Below, in pieces: positions 53,890 through 62,626 of a stretch of DNA of 64,000 bases (its first letter is position 1; every line of letters starts with the position of its first letter). Made by a program: the position numbers and the translations under genes. Under the pieces are notes generated by a model. That model saw only the letters and a list, made by a program, of their open reading frames with translations, was not told the DNA's origin and searched no databases. The stretch is taken from assembly GCF_007858285.1 (NCBI RefSeq), contig NZ_VFIL01000018.1, forward strand, positions 1 to 64,000. The letters run 5' to 3'. The DNA is from Pseudomonas brenneri. Lineage in GTDB: Bacteria > Pseudomonadota > Gammaproteobacteria > Pseudomonadales > Pseudomonadaceae.

Positions 53890-53905
53890 CAGACACACAA
53901 AACCC

Positions 53906-53931
53906 AATGTGGGAGCCCGCTCCCACATTTT
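53906..53931. repeat. Short REP hairpin after lnt
   Basis: AATGTGGGAGC-CC-GCTCCCACATTTT folds to an 11-bp hairpin with a T-run on both sides, so it could terminate lnt and the convergent ydcF-like gene. Confidence 0.7.
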
Positions 53932-53942
53932 GATGTGTGGTG

Positions 53943-54704
53943 TTAGCGATAGAACAGCCGGTAACCCACCTGCCCCACCGCCTCGTTGATCAACTGCCCG
54001 CTCTGCCAGATCGACTTGAACTCCGGCATCCAGCCGCCCAGCGGCCGAGCGTTGTCCACGCCCAGGAAACCGACCGGCGCCGGCACCACGGTAAAGCCGG
54101 CTTTCTCGAAGCTCCACACGGAACGCGGCATATGCCAGGCCTGGGTCACAACCACCACGCGCTTGACGCCCTGGGGCAACAGGATCTCGGCGCTCATCTG
54201 TGCATTTTCCCAGGTGGTGCGGCTACGCTCTTCCTTCCAGCGCACGGCCACGCCAAAGTCTTGTTGCATCGACACCGCCATCAACTCTGACTCGCTGGGC
54301 GGCGTGCCATAGTGCAGGCCGCCGGTGGTCAGCACCGGCAGCCCCGACGCCTTGGCCAATCGCGCGGCATAGCGCTGGCGCTCCAGGCCGATACCGGTCG
54401 GCTGATCAGCGCCCCAGGCCGGATCGCCCCGCTCACGACCCGAGCCCAACACCACAATGGCATCGGCTCGTTGCGCCAGGCCGGCCCAGTCTTCCAGGGC
54501 CAATGGCGGTTCGGTTTCCAGCGCGCGGGCGCCCCACTCCACCATCACCGGCAGGCTGATCAGCCACATCCCGCCAAACCCCAAGGCAAAGCATCCCCCG
54601 GCCAAGCGCGGGCGGCTGCGGCGAAACCACCAGGCAAGGGCCAGCAGCAGCAAGAAAATGCCGGGGGGCAACAGTAATTGTTTGATGAAATAACGAATAG
54701 GCAT
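53943..54704 (-). CDS. YdcF-family DUF218 protein (ElyC/SanA-like)
   Basis: A 253-residue membrane protein. Two N-terminal helices (IFLLLLALAWWF and FALGFGGMWLISLPVMV) are followed by the DUF218 domain (about 80-240): AIVVLGSG, QRYAARLAKASGLPVLTTGG, TWENAQMSAEIL and VVTQAWHMPRSVW. SanA/ElyC proteins act in envelope integrity or murein precursor flow. The ATG at 54702-54704 is clear. It faces lnt tail to tail. Confidence 0.88.
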   Translation of the reverse strand: MPIRYFIKQLLLPPGIFLLLLALAWWFRRSRPRLAGGCFALGFGGMWLISLPVMVEWGARALETEPPLALEDWAGLAQRADAIVVLGSGRERGDPAWGADQPTGIGLERQRYAARLAKASGLPVLTTGGLHYGTPPSESELMAVSMQQDFGVAVRWKEERSRTTWENAQMSAEILLPQGVKRVVVVTQAWHMPRSVWSFEKAGFTVVPAPVGFLGVDNARPLGGWMPEFKSIWQSGQLINEAVGQVGYRLFYR

Positions 54705-54788
54705 CGAGCATCTCCAAAGATGCCCGAAGCCTAAGGTGTAACGGGGTTTAGCGACAATCTTTACACGCGGCGGATAACGCTGATCAAG

Positions 54789-55106
54789 TTACTTGAATCG
54801 TGCAGACCGCAGCTTTTCCGGGCCACGGCCGGTCGACAAGTCCTTGAGCCATACCACCTTGGACGATCGCACCGGCTCCCTGGCTGGCACAGGAGCCACC
54901 CATTGCGGGATTGGGCACGCGTTCAAGTCCAGGTAGGCCTTGATCACTTCAAACTCTGCAGGGCTCAAGCCTCGCAGTTCCAGCTCATCAGGCCGCTCGT
55001 CACGCAATCGACCTGCGGTTCTTGCTGCGTCCAGTGCTCGACCCAAGCGGTCGATCAGTCCTTCATACACTTGCGGTTTCGTTCTCATTCGCTGCGAATC
55101 TACCAT
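54789..55106 (-). CDS. Small hypothetical protein, basic
   Basis: A 105-residue soluble protein not recognised. It has a helical charged centre (IDRLGRALDAARTAGRLRDE, then a hydrophobic LRGLSPAEFEVIKAYLDLNA), and a basic C-terminal tail. The start ATG at 55104-55106 follows GAGGTGAGGGG, a strong SD, so the gene is real by that criterion. It is upstream of leuS but on the other strand. No domain is evident. Confidence 0.68.
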   Translation of the reverse strand: MVDSQRMRTKPQVYEGLIDRLGRALDAARTAGRLRDERPDELELRGLSPAEFEVIKAYLDLNACPIPQWVAPVPAREPVRSSKVVWLKDLSTGRGPEKLRSARFK

Positions 55107-55368
55107 CCCCTCACCTCATTAAAGATAAGTCTCACTCCCCAATAAACAGCGTAGCTGTGCTGACGCAACCAACCGCACGCCGCGACCAACGGCCTGCGCT
55201 GCGCAATCAGGGTTTCCCTCGATAGAGTGGGGTCATGTATGCTACGGCGCTTCCTGTAACTCCACTTCCCGCAGGGTTTGGGCACGGACGCGCCGCTGTT
55301 TGGTGTCGATCAACCCGAACGTTGCACCGAAGAGGATTAGGCCACCCCTATTCAGTTCAAAAGTAGCC

Positions 55369-57975
55369 ATGCACGAACAATATCAGCCCCGTGAAATAGA
55401 AAATGCCGCCCAAACCTTCTGGGACGAGCAAAAGTCCTTTGAAGTCAGTGAACAGCCAGGCAAGGAGACTTTCTACTGCCTATCGATGTTCCCTTACCCC
55501 AGCGGCAAGCTACACATGGGGCACGTGCGTAACTACACCATCGGCGACGTGATTTCCCGCTACCAGCGCATGCTCGGCAAGAACGTCCTGCAACCCATGG
55601 GTTGGGACGCCTTCGGCATGCCGGCGGAAAACGCCGCGATGAAGAACAACGTAGCGCCCGCCAAGTGGACCTACGAAAACATCGCCTACATGAAGACCCA
55701 GCTGCGCAGCCTGGGCCTGGCCGTGGACTGGTCCCGCGAAGTGACCACCTGCAAGCCCGATTACTATCGCTGGGAACAATGGCTGTTCACTCGCCTGTTC
55801 GAAAAAGGCGTGATCTACAAAAAAAGCGGCACCGTGAACTGGGACCCGATCGACCAGACCGTGCTGGCCAACGAACAAGTGATCGACGGCCGCGGCTGGC
55901 GTTCCGGCGCGCTGATCGAAAAGCGCGAAATCCCGATGTACTACTTCAAGATCACCGCCTACGCGGATGAACTCTTGTCGAGCCTCGACGACCTGCCGGG
56001 CTGGCCTGAACAGGTCAAGACCATGCAACGCAACTGGATCGGCAAGTCCAAGGGCATGGAAGTGCAGTTCCCGTACAACGTCGATTCCATCGGCGCAGAG
56101 GGCGCACTGAAAGTCTTCACGACCCGTCCGGATACCCTGCTGGGCGCCACCTACGTGGCCGTGGCCGCGGAACACCCGCTGGCCACCCAGGCTGCACAGA
56201 ACAACCCTGAGCTGCAGGCGTTCATCGCCGAATGCAAAGGCGGCAGCGTGGCTGAAGCCGACGTCGCCACCCAGGAGAAAAAAGGCCTGCCGACCTCGCT
56301 GTTCGTCGAACACCCGCTGACCGGCGAGAAACTGCCGGTATGGGTCGCCAACTATGTGCTGATGCACTACGGCGATGGCGCAGTAATGGCCGTGCCGGCC
56401 CACGACGAGCGCGACTTCGAGTTCGCCACCAAGTACAACCTGCCGATCAAGTCGGTGGTGCGTACCAGCTCCGGCGATACCAACCCGGCCCCATGGCAAG
56501 ACGCCTACGGCGAGCACGGCACCCTGATCAACTCCGGCGAGTTTGACGGCCTGGACTTCGTCGGTGCCTTCGACGCCATGGAAGTCGCACTGATCAAGAA
56601 AAACCTCGGTGCCTCGCGCACCCAGTTCCGCCTGCGCGACTGGGGCATCAGCCGCCAGCGCTACTGGGGCTGCCCGATCCCGATCATCCACTGCGAAAGC
56701 TGTGGCGACGTGCCGGTGCCAGAAGATCAACTGCCGGTCGTGCTGCCAGAAGATGTGGTGCCGGACGGCGCCGGCTCGCCATTGGCGCGCATGCCCGAGT
56801 TCTACGAGTGCAGTTGCCCGAAATGCGGTGCACCTGCCAAGCGTGAAACCGACACCATGGACACCTTCGTCGAGTCCTCGTGGTATTACGCCCGCTACGC
56901 CTCGCCGCACTATGAAGGCGGCCTGGTGGAAAAATCCGCAGCTGACCACTGGTTGCCGGTGGATCAGTACATCGGCGGTATCGAACACGCGATTCTGCAC
57001 CTGCTCTACGCGCGCTTCTTCCATAAACTGATGCGTGACGAAGGCCTGGTGAGTTCCGACGAGCCGTTCAAGAACCTGCTGACCCAAGGCATGGTGATCG
57101 CCGAGACTTACTATCGCCGCGAAGCCAATGGCGCCTATACCTGGTTCAACCCGGCGGACGTCGAGCTTGAGCGTGACAGCAAGGCCAAGGTGATCAGCGC
57201 CAAGTTGAAATCCGACGGCCTGCCGGTGGAAATCGGCGGCACCGAGAAGATGGCCAAGTCGAAGAACAACGGCGTTGACCCTCAGTCGATGATCGACCAG
57301 TTCGGCGCCGATACCTGCCGCCTGTTCATGATGTTCGCCTCGCCGCCCGACATGAGCGCCGAATGGTCAGACTCCGGCGTCGAAGGCTCGCACCGCTTCC
57401 TCAAGCGCGTCTGGCGCCTGGCGCATGCCCATATCAGCCAGGGCTTGCCGGGCAAACTGGACGTGGCGTTGCTGAACGACGAGCAAAAACTGATTCGCCG
57501 CAGCACCCACCTGGCCATCAAGCAAGCCAGCCAGGACGTGGGCCAGCATCACAAGTTCAACACCGCTATCGCCCAGGTGATGACGCTGATGAACGTGCTG
57601 GAAAAAGCCCCGCAGGTCACCGAGCAGGACCGTGCGCTGGTACAGGAAGGCCTGGAAACTGTCGTCCTGCTGCTGGCGCCGATCACCCCGCACATCAGCC
57701 ACGACCTGTGGAGCCAGTTGGGCCACAGCGGCGCGGTGATCGATGCCCAATGGCCCGTCGCGGATGACAGCGCCCTGGTACAGGACACGCTGCAACTGGT
57801 GATTCAGGTCAACGGCAAGCTGCGCGGCCAGATCGACATGCCTGCCAGCGCCAGTCGCGAAGAAGTCGAAGCCGCCGCTCGCTGCAACGAAAACGTGCTG
57901 CGCTTCACCGAAGGCCTGACGATCCGCAAAGTGATCGTGGTGCCCGGCAAACTGGTCAATATCGTCGCTAGCTAA
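55369..57975 (+). CDS. leuS: Leucyl-tRNA synthetase
   Basis: An 868-residue class I aminoacyl-tRNA synthetase. HIGH motif region FPYPSGKLHMGHVRNYTIGD, the CP1 editing domain (about 225-415; TTRPDTLLGATYVAVAAEHP), and the KMSKS loop at 627 as KMAKSKNNG. The start MHEQYQPREIENAAQ was placed at ATG 55369 rather than the upstream frame. A CP1 zinc-like segment CPKCGAPAKRETDTMDTF is present. A GC-rich hairpin follows the stop. Confidence 0.96.
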   Translation: MHEQYQPREIENAAQTFWDEQKSFEVSEQPGKETFYCLSMFPYPSGKLHMGHVRNYTIGDVISRYQRMLGKNVLQPMGWDAFGMPAENAAMKNNVAPAKWTYENIAYMKTQLRSLGLAVDWSREVTTCKPDYYRWEQWLFTRLFEKGVIYKKSGTVNWDPIDQTVLANEQVIDGRGWRSGALIEKREIPMYYFKITAYADELLSSLDDLPGWPEQVKTMQRNWIGKSKGMEVQFPYNVDSIGAEGALKVFTTRPDTLLGATYVAVAAEHPLATQAAQNNPELQAFIAECKGGSVAEADVATQEKKGLPTSLFVEHPLTGEKLPVWVANYVLMHYGDGAVMAVPAHDERDFEFATKYNLPIKSVVRTSSGDTNPAPWQDAYGEHGTLINSGEFDGLDFVGAFDAMEVALIKKNLGASRTQFRLRDWGISRQRYWGCPIPIIHCESCGDVPVPEDQLPVVLPEDVVPDGAGSPLARMPEFYECSCPKCGAPAKRETDTMDTFVESSWYYARYASPHYEGGLVEKSAADHWLPVDQYIGGIEHAILHLLYARFFHKLMRDEGLVSSDEPFKNLLTQGMVIAETYYRREANGAYTWFNPADVELERDSKAKVISAKLKSDGLPVEIGGTEKMAKSKNNGVDPQSMIDQFGADTCRLFMMFASPPDMSAEWSDSGVEGSHRFLKRVWRLAHAHISQGLPGKLDVALLNDEQKLIRRSTHLAIKQASQDVGQHHKFNTAIAQVMTLMNVLEKAPQVTEQDRALVQEGLETVVLLLAPITPHISHDLWSQLGHSGAVIDAQWPVADDSALVQDTLQLVIQVNGKLRGQIDMPASASREEVEAAARCNENVLRFTEGLTIRKVIVVPGKLVNIVAS

Positions 57976-57983
57976 TCGGATCG

Positions 57984-58009
57984 GGCGCCAGGGCAAGAGC
58001 CCCGGCGCC
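57984..58009 (+). terminator. GC-rich hairpin between leuS and lptE
   Basis: GGCGCCAGGGC AAGA GCCCCGGCGCC folds to a stem with one A-C mismatch. No T-run follows, so it may only attenuate or stabilise the leuS-lptE transcript. Confidence 0.4.
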
Positions 58010-58065
58010 GAACAAAACCTCCAGGGCCTCGATAAGGCCCACATGGTTTCAAGGGGAGCAATAAA

Positions 58066-58671
58066 ATGATCAAACGCAACCTGCTGGTTATGGGCCTTGC
58101 CGTATTGTTGAGCGCTTGCGGCTTCCAGCTGCGCGGCACCGGCACCACTGAACTGGCGATCAAGGAACTGGATGTCAGCGCACGCAACGCCTATGGCGAA
58201 ACCGTGACTCAGCTGCGTCAAACCCTGGAAAACAGCGGCGTCAAAGTCTATCCAGGGGCAGCTTACAAACTGGTGCTGGTCGACGAGAAAGAAACCCAGC
58301 GTAATATCAGCTACGCCAGTGCCGGCCGCTCTTCGGACATCGAAATGAGCAGCGTGCTCATGTTCCAGATCCAGGGTCACGACCAGTTGCCACTGATCAG
58401 CGACAAGCTGCAAGTGCAGAAAGTCGTGACACATGACGGTAACAACCTGGTCGGTTCGGATACCGAGGTCAACCAGGTGCGCAATGAAATGCGCCGCGAC
58501 CTGGTCCAGCGTATGGTCCTGCGCCTGCAGATGATCAGCCCGGCCCAACTGGATGCCCTGCAGCAGACTGCCGATGCCAAGGCCAAGGCGGATGCCGAAG
58601 CGCTGAAAGCCGCGCAGGACTATGAAAACAGCATCCCCAAGCAATCGCCTGTTGAAGTCCCTGCCGAGTAA
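58066..58671 (+). CDS. lptE: LPS-assembly lipoprotein LptE
   Basis: A 201-residue outer-membrane lipoprotein (also RlpB). The lipobox is VLLSAC with Cys18, followed by GFQLRGTGT, the family opening. It plugs the LptD barrel and is essential for LPS export. The C-terminal stretch (ALQQTADAKAKADAEAL) is a charged helix. SD AAGGGGAGC precedes the ATG. It lies after leuS and before holA, the standard order. Confidence 0.94.
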   Translation: MIKRNLLVMGLAVLLSACGFQLRGTGTTELAIKELDVSARNAYGETVTQLRQTLENSGVKVYPGAAYKLVLVDEKETQRNISYASAGRSSDIEMSSVLMFQIQGHDQLPLISDKLQVQKVVTHDGNNLVGSDTEVNQVRNEMRRDLVQRMVLRLQMISPAQLDALQQTADAKAKADAEALKAAQDYENSIPKQSPVEVPAE

Positions 58672-58675
58672 ACCA

Positions 58676-58700
58676 GACGGGGCGCGTCATGCGCCCCGTC
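58676..58700. repeat. Perfect 10-bp inverted repeat between lptE and holA
   Basis: GACGGGGCGC (58676-58685) and GCGCCCCGTC (58691-58700) with a five-base loop, starting four bases after the lptE stop; no T-run. It may stabilise the upstream transcript. Confidence 0.5.
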
Positions 58701-58710
58701 CATCCAGCCT

Positions 58711-59748
58711 ATGAAACTCGCCCCCGCCCAACTCGCCAAACACCTGCAAGGCAGTCTTGCGCCTGTGTACATCGTCAGCGGCGATGACCCGCTGTTGTGC
58801 CAGGAAGCCGCCGACGCCATTCGCCAGGCTGCGCGCCAGCAAGGCTTTGATGAACGCCAGGTATTCAGCGCCGACGCCAGCTTCGACTGGGGCACCCTGC
58901 TCCAGGCCGGGGCCAGCATGTCGCTATTTGCCGAAAAACGCCTGTTGGAATTGCGCCTGCCCTCGGGCAAGCCCGGCGACAAAGGCGCGGCAGCCCTGAT
59001 GGAATACTGTGCTCGCCCTGCCGAGGACACACTGTTGCTGATCAGCTTGCCCAAGCTCGATGGCAGTGCGCAGAAGACCAAATGGGGCAAGGCGCTGGTG
59101 GAAGGGGCACAAACCCAGTTCATCCAGATCTGGCCGGTCGACAGCAACCAGTTGCCGCAATGGATTCGTCAGCGCCTGTCGCAAGCCGGGCTGTCTGCCA
59201 CCCAAGATGCTGTCGAGCTGATTGCAGCTCGGGTCGAAGGCAACCTGCTGGCCGCCGCCCAGGAAATCGAAAAGCTCAAGCTGATGGCCGAAGACGGGCA
59301 GATTACCGTCGAAACCGTGCAAGGTGCGGTGGCCGACAGTGCGCGGTTTGACGTATTCGGGTTGGTCGACGCGATTCTCAATGGCGAACCGGCACATGCC
59401 TTGCGCATGCTCGAAGGGCTGCGCGGCGAAGGCGTGGAACCGCCCGTGATTCTCTGGGCCCTGGCCCGCGAACTGCGCGTACTGGCCAATATTGCCCTGC
59501 AATACAGCCAAGGCACGCCACTGGACAAATGCTTCAGCCAGGCCCGACCACCCGTGTGGGACAAGCGCAAGCCACTGATGAGCAAGGCCCTGCAACGGCA
59601 CTCGGCGCAACGCTGGGCGCAATTGTTGCTCGAAGCCCAGCGCATCGATGCACAAATCAAGGGCCAGGCTGCCGGGTCGCCGTGGATGAGCTTGAGCCGT
59701 TTGTCGCTGCTTATGTCTGGCCAGCGCCTGGCACTCCCCGCCGAATAA
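58711..59748 (+). CDS. holA: DNA polymerase III subunit delta
   Basis: A 345-residue clamp-loader subunit that opens the beta clamp. The N-terminal domain opens with PAQLAKHLQGSLAPVYIVSG, followed by DDPLLCQEAADAIR and FSADASFDWGTLLQA. The Walker A-like loop is degenerate as expected for delta. It is cytoplasmic and essential. It lies 39 bases after lptE. Confidence 0.94.
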   Translation: MKLAPAQLAKHLQGSLAPVYIVSGDDPLLCQEAADAIRQAARQQGFDERQVFSADASFDWGTLLQAGASMSLFAEKRLLELRLPSGKPGDKGAAALMEYCARPAEDTLLLISLPKLDGSAQKTKWGKALVEGAQTQFIQIWPVDSNQLPQWIRQRLSQAGLSATQDAVELIAARVEGNLLAAAQEIEKLKLMAEDGQITVETVQGAVADSARFDVFGLVDAILNGEPAHALRMLEGLRGEGVEPPVILWALARELRVLANIALQYSQGTPLDKCFSQARPPVWDKRKPLMSKALQRHSAQRWAQLLLEAQRIDAQIKGQAAGSPWMSLSRLSLLMSGQRLALPAE

Positions 59749-59885
59749 TCAATTATCCAGAACAACACAAGCCGGCATTTCACATTCAAACCGAGGCCAT
59801 TTCCTACATCGCGCCGGGCTGGACAGCCGGCAAACTTCGGCAGATGATTCGCAGCGCATTACCCACCCATCGGAGAGTACCGATC

Positions 59886-60050
59886 ATGAGCAAAAAGCCA
59901 TCCAAGCATGGCCCCAACAAGGCCAAATCCCTCATTGCCCAGCCGTTGTTCCGCAGTCGCCAGGAACGAGCCGGCAAAGGCAAAGGCAGCTACCGCCGCG
60001 AAGCCTTCCAGTCTAATAGCTGGGAGGCTTCTTACTTTCTGGCTGCCTGA
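59886..60050 (+). CDS. arfA: Alternative ribosome-rescue factor ArfA
   Basis: A 54-residue basic protein, MSKKPSKHGPNKAKSL..., with the ArfA core PLFRSRQERAGKGKGSYRRE that resembles E. coli [20 protein letters not shown]. ArfA binds stalled ribosomes lacking a stop codon and recruits RF2. ATG 59886 follows GGAGAG by seven bases. The reading frame continues 5' for a long distance but the family fits from this Met. A strong hairpin (60000-60031) sits inside the last third, and the protein ends YFLAA, see findings. Too short for automated callers in many genomes. Confidence 0.9.
   Translation: MSKKPSKHGPNKAKSLIAQPLFRSRQERAGKGKGSYRREAFQSNSWEASYFLAA
60000..60040 (+). terminator. Intragenic terminator hairpin in arfA
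   Basis: GAAGCCTTCCAG (60000-60011), loop TCTAATAG, CTGGGAGGCTTC (60020-60031): 12-bp stem with one wobble pair, followed by TTACTTTCT. It lies before the arfA stop (60048-60050), so transcripts ending here lack a stop codon. Confidence 0.75.
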
Positions 60051-60111
60051 AGGCAAGCGCCCCTCTGGCATGATAAGGTCTGCACCTGATTCGTATTTCC
60101 TGGACCTGTGC

Positions 60112-61437
60112 ATGCCCTCTAGTCTTTCCCGTCGTTGGCACCTTCGCCAATTGATTGCTGCCTCCAGCCTGATCCTGTTAGTCGCCTGCGCCGAAAAACC
60201 CACCGCCGCCGACGCTCAGCCCCTGCCTACGTTCCAGCCCGTACCGGTTGCCGCACCCGCCGTAGTTGCGCCCCTGGCCGTGACCAATCTTGATATCCAA
60301 CCGACCCAGACCTTCGCCGAATGGCAGGCAGGTTTTCGCGTCGAAGCCCTGAAAGCCGGCATTACGCCTGCAGTGTTCGACAGCGCCTTCGCCAACGTCA
60401 CCCCCGATATGGCAGTCATCCGTGCCGACCGCAGCCAGCCGGAGTTTTCCCGGCCGGTGTGGGAATACCTCAACGGCGCCTTGTCGGCGCTGCGCGTGCG
60501 TAACGGCCAGGCCTTGCTGATCAAGCATGCCGATATCCTGCAAAGCATCGAACAACGCTACGGCGTGGATCGCCAGGTATTGGTCTCGGTCTGGGGCATG
60601 GAAAGCAACTTCGGCTCGTTCCAGGGCAACAATTCGGTGATCCGCTCCCTGGCGACCCTGGCCTACGAAGGCCGTCGCCCGGCATTCGCCCAGGCGCAAT
60701 TGCTGGCCGCGCTGCAAATCATCCAGCACGGTGATATCCCGGCCGAGCAGATGCGCGGCTCCTGGGCCGGTGCCATGGGCCAGACCCAATTCATTCCGAC
60801 CACCTACAACACCCACGCGGTGGACTTCGACGGTGACGGACGCCGCGACATCTGGAACAGTTCCGCCGACGCCCTCGCCTCCACCGCGCACTACCTGCAA
60901 AGCTCCGGCTGGCAGAAAGGCCAGCCGTGGGGCTTTGAGGTACAGCAATTGCCGGCAAACTTCGACTACGCCCTGGCTGATGGCGTAGTGCGCAAGCCAG
61001 TGGGCGAATGGTTGAAACTCGGGCTGCAGGTGCCGGCCGGTGCCAGCGTCCCGCCCAATGTCGAGGCGCTGTCCGCCGCCCTGCTGCTGCCGGCCGGCCA
61101 TCGTGGCCCGGCGTTCCTGGTGCTGGATAACTTCCGCGCAATCCTCAAGTACAACAACTCGTCGTCCTACGCCCTGGCGGTCGGCCTGTTGTCCGAGCGC
61201 TTTGGCGGTGGCGGGGTGATTCGCGGGGATTGGCCAACGGACGAACTGCCACTGACCCGCTCCCAGCGTATCGAGTTGCAGACGGTGTTGAGCGCCAAGG
61301 GCTATGACGCTGGCAACCCGGATGGGATTATCGGTGCCAATACGCGCAAGGCGATTCGTGCGGCGCAGCAGTCGTTGGGCTGGCCGGCGGATGGGTATCC
61401 GACGGTGAAGTTGCTGGAATCCTTGCAGAACCGCTAG
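60112..61437 (+). CDS. Lytic murein transglycosylase, MltB type, lipoprotein with C-terminal peptidoglycan-binding domain
   Basis: A 441-residue outer-membrane-anchored enzyme. The lipobox ILLVAC gives Cys26. The GH103-type catalytic domain (about 65-365) has catalytic Glu164 in VWGMESNFGSF; GAMGQTQFIPTTYNTHAVDF is the other signature. The C-terminal part (about 370-440) is a peptidoglycan-binding module (TRSQRIELQTVLSAKGYDA). It cleaves murein to 1,6-anhydro-muropeptides. ATG 60112 was chosen over a frame that starts upstream. Confidence 0.93.
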   Translation: MPSSLSRRWHLRQLIAASSLILLVACAEKPTAADAQPLPTFQPVPVAAPAVVAPLAVTNLDIQPTQTFAEWQAGFRVEALKAGITPAVFDSAFANVTPDMAVIRADRSQPEFSRPVWEYLNGALSALRVRNGQALLIKHADILQSIEQRYGVDRQVLVSVWGMESNFGSFQGNNSVIRSLATLAYEGRRPAFAQAQLLAALQIIQHGDIPAEQMRGSWAGAMGQTQFIPTTYNTHAVDFDGDGRRDIWNSSADALASTAHYLQSSGWQKGQPWGFEVQQLPANFDYALADGVVRKPVGEWLKLGLQVPAGASVPPNVEALSAALLLPAGHRGPAFLVLDNFRAILKYNNSSSYALAVGLLSERFGGGGVIRGDWPTDELPLTRSQRIELQTVLSAKGYDAGNPDGIIGANTRKAIRAAQQSLGWPADGYPTVKLLESLQNR

Positions 61438-61460
61438 AACTGCGTAAGGCGGCTACCGCC

Positions 61461-61510
61461 TTCGCGAGCAAGCCCGCTCCCACAGGGGCAAATGCAGGCT
61501 TGCTCGCGAT
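61461..61510. repeat. Degenerate REP pair after the transglycosylase
   Basis: TTCGCGAGCAAGCCCGCTCC (61461-61480) faces a partial GCAGGCTTGCTCGCGA (61495-61510). The second arm has lost its head, so this is a decaying REPIN. Confidence 0.65.
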
Positions 61511-61535
61511 AACGGCCTGACATACGACTAAATAC

Positions 61536-62468
61536 TCAGGGTTTGAACACCACATCCTGCTCCAGCACTAACCGCTGCTCCCCCGCATCCAGTCGCACCA
61601 AGGCGCCCATCGGCAAGGTCAGGTTCGGGTCGCAATGGCCGCTGCGCCAGCCAGCCAGGACCGGGATGCACAACGGCTCGAAGGTCTGCTTCAACAGCCG
61701 CTCCAGTGCATCGCTATCCACCCCCGCCACATCCCCCACCAGCACACCGTGAACCTGTGCCAACTTGCCCGCCAGGCGCAAGTGCGTCAGCAGGCGGTCG
61801 ATGCGGTAGATCGGCTCGTTGACGTCTTCGATAAACAGAATGATGCCCTCGGCATCGATTTCGAACGGTGTACCCATCACGGCCGCGATCATTGACAGGT
61901 TACCCCCCAGCAGGCGCCCGCAGGCGATGCCAGGCTCAATGGTGGTCAGCGGGTAGGCCACCGGGTGCACCAGCACACTGCCAGCCCCTAGTTGCCCACG
62001 CAGCAGGCTGAACAGCGATGATTCGGTGGGCTGTTGCTTATCACCGAGCAGGTCGGCATTGAGCATCGGCCCGTGGAAGGTCACAAAACCGGCGTAGCGG
62101 CTGATCGCCAGGTGCAGCGCGGTGATATCGCTGTAGCCGACGAAAGGCTTGGGGTTGGCGGCCAGCAGGGCAAAATCCACACCGTCGAGCAAGCGCGGGG
62201 TGCCGTAGCCACCGCGCAGGCAGAAGATGGCGTCGATATCGGGGTCGGCGAAGGCCGCATGCAGGTCACGCAGGCGTACTTTGTCGCTGCCGGCCAGGTA
62301 GCCGTCGCGCTCATACACCCCCGAGAAGATCCGCAGCTCGTAGCCACGGGTACGCATCCATTGCCCGGCCTTTTCCACATCCAGCGCGGCGGGGCCGGCG
62401 GGGGCGATCAGGCCGATAGTGCCTTCAACTCGCAACGCGGGTACGACGGCACTCGGTTGAGCGGTCAT
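61536..62468 (-). CDS. ldcA: LD-carboxypeptidase LdcA (muramoyltetrapeptide carboxypeptidase)
   Basis: A 310-residue serine peptidase of family S66 that trims the terminal D-Ala from cytosolic murein tetrapeptides. Nucleophile Ser113 lies in VGYSDITALH; Glu and His of the triad are in VLFIEDVNEP-like and CDPNLTLP-like segments in the C-terminal half. LRGGYGTPRLLDGVDF is the family signature. ATG 62466-62468 follows AGGGAG; the longer frame is rejected. With the MltB-type gene it suits murein recycling. Confidence 0.93.
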   Translation of the reverse strand: MTAQPSAVVPALRVEGTIGLIAPAGPAALDVEKAGQWMRTRGYELRIFSGVYERDGYLAGSDKVRLRDLHAAFADPDIDAIFCLRGGYGTPRLLDGVDFALLAANPKPFVGYSDITALHLAISRYAGFVTFHGPMLNADLLGDKQQPTESSLFSLLRGQLGAGSVLVHPVAYPLTTIEPGIACGRLLGGNLSMIAAVMGTPFEIDAEGIILFIEDVNEPIYRIDRLLTHLRLAGKLAQVHGVLVGDVAGVDSDALERLLKQTFEPLCIPVLAGWRSGHCDPNLTLPMGALVRLDAGEQRLVLEQDVVFKP

Positions 62469-62502
62469 CCATGTTCTCCCTATCTGTAACGCAGAACCCA
62501 AT

Positions 62503-62590
62503 GTGGGAGCGGGCTTGTTCGCGAAGGCGCAGTATCAGTCAATGGATCAAGTGACTGATACTGCGCCTTCGCGAACAAGCCCGCTCCCAC
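62503..62590. repeat. REPIN with perfect 39-bp arms
   Basis: GTGGGAGCGGGCTTGTTCGC... (62503-62541) and its exact complement (62552-62590), with a 10-base loop ATGGATCAAG. Every base of the 39-bp arms pairs. It lies between lipA and ldcA. A T replaces the usual C in the TTGCTCGCG string (TTGTTCGCG) in both arms, so the two arms share a variant. Confidence 0.92.
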
Positions 62591-62626
62591 ACAAGCCCGC
62601 ATTCCACATTGATTCTGCGGTGCGGC

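Noticed and set aside
55300..55368. Longer N-terminus for leuS (MVSINPNVAPKRI...)
   Set aside because: The family start is MHEQYQPREIE at ATG 55369; the extension has no SD and is not part of LeuS proteins.
59529..60050. A 173-codon protein ending in the ArfA sequence
   Set aside because: The N-terminal 119 codons are an out-of-frame read of holA and its spacer; the ArfA part starts at its own ATG with SD at 59886.
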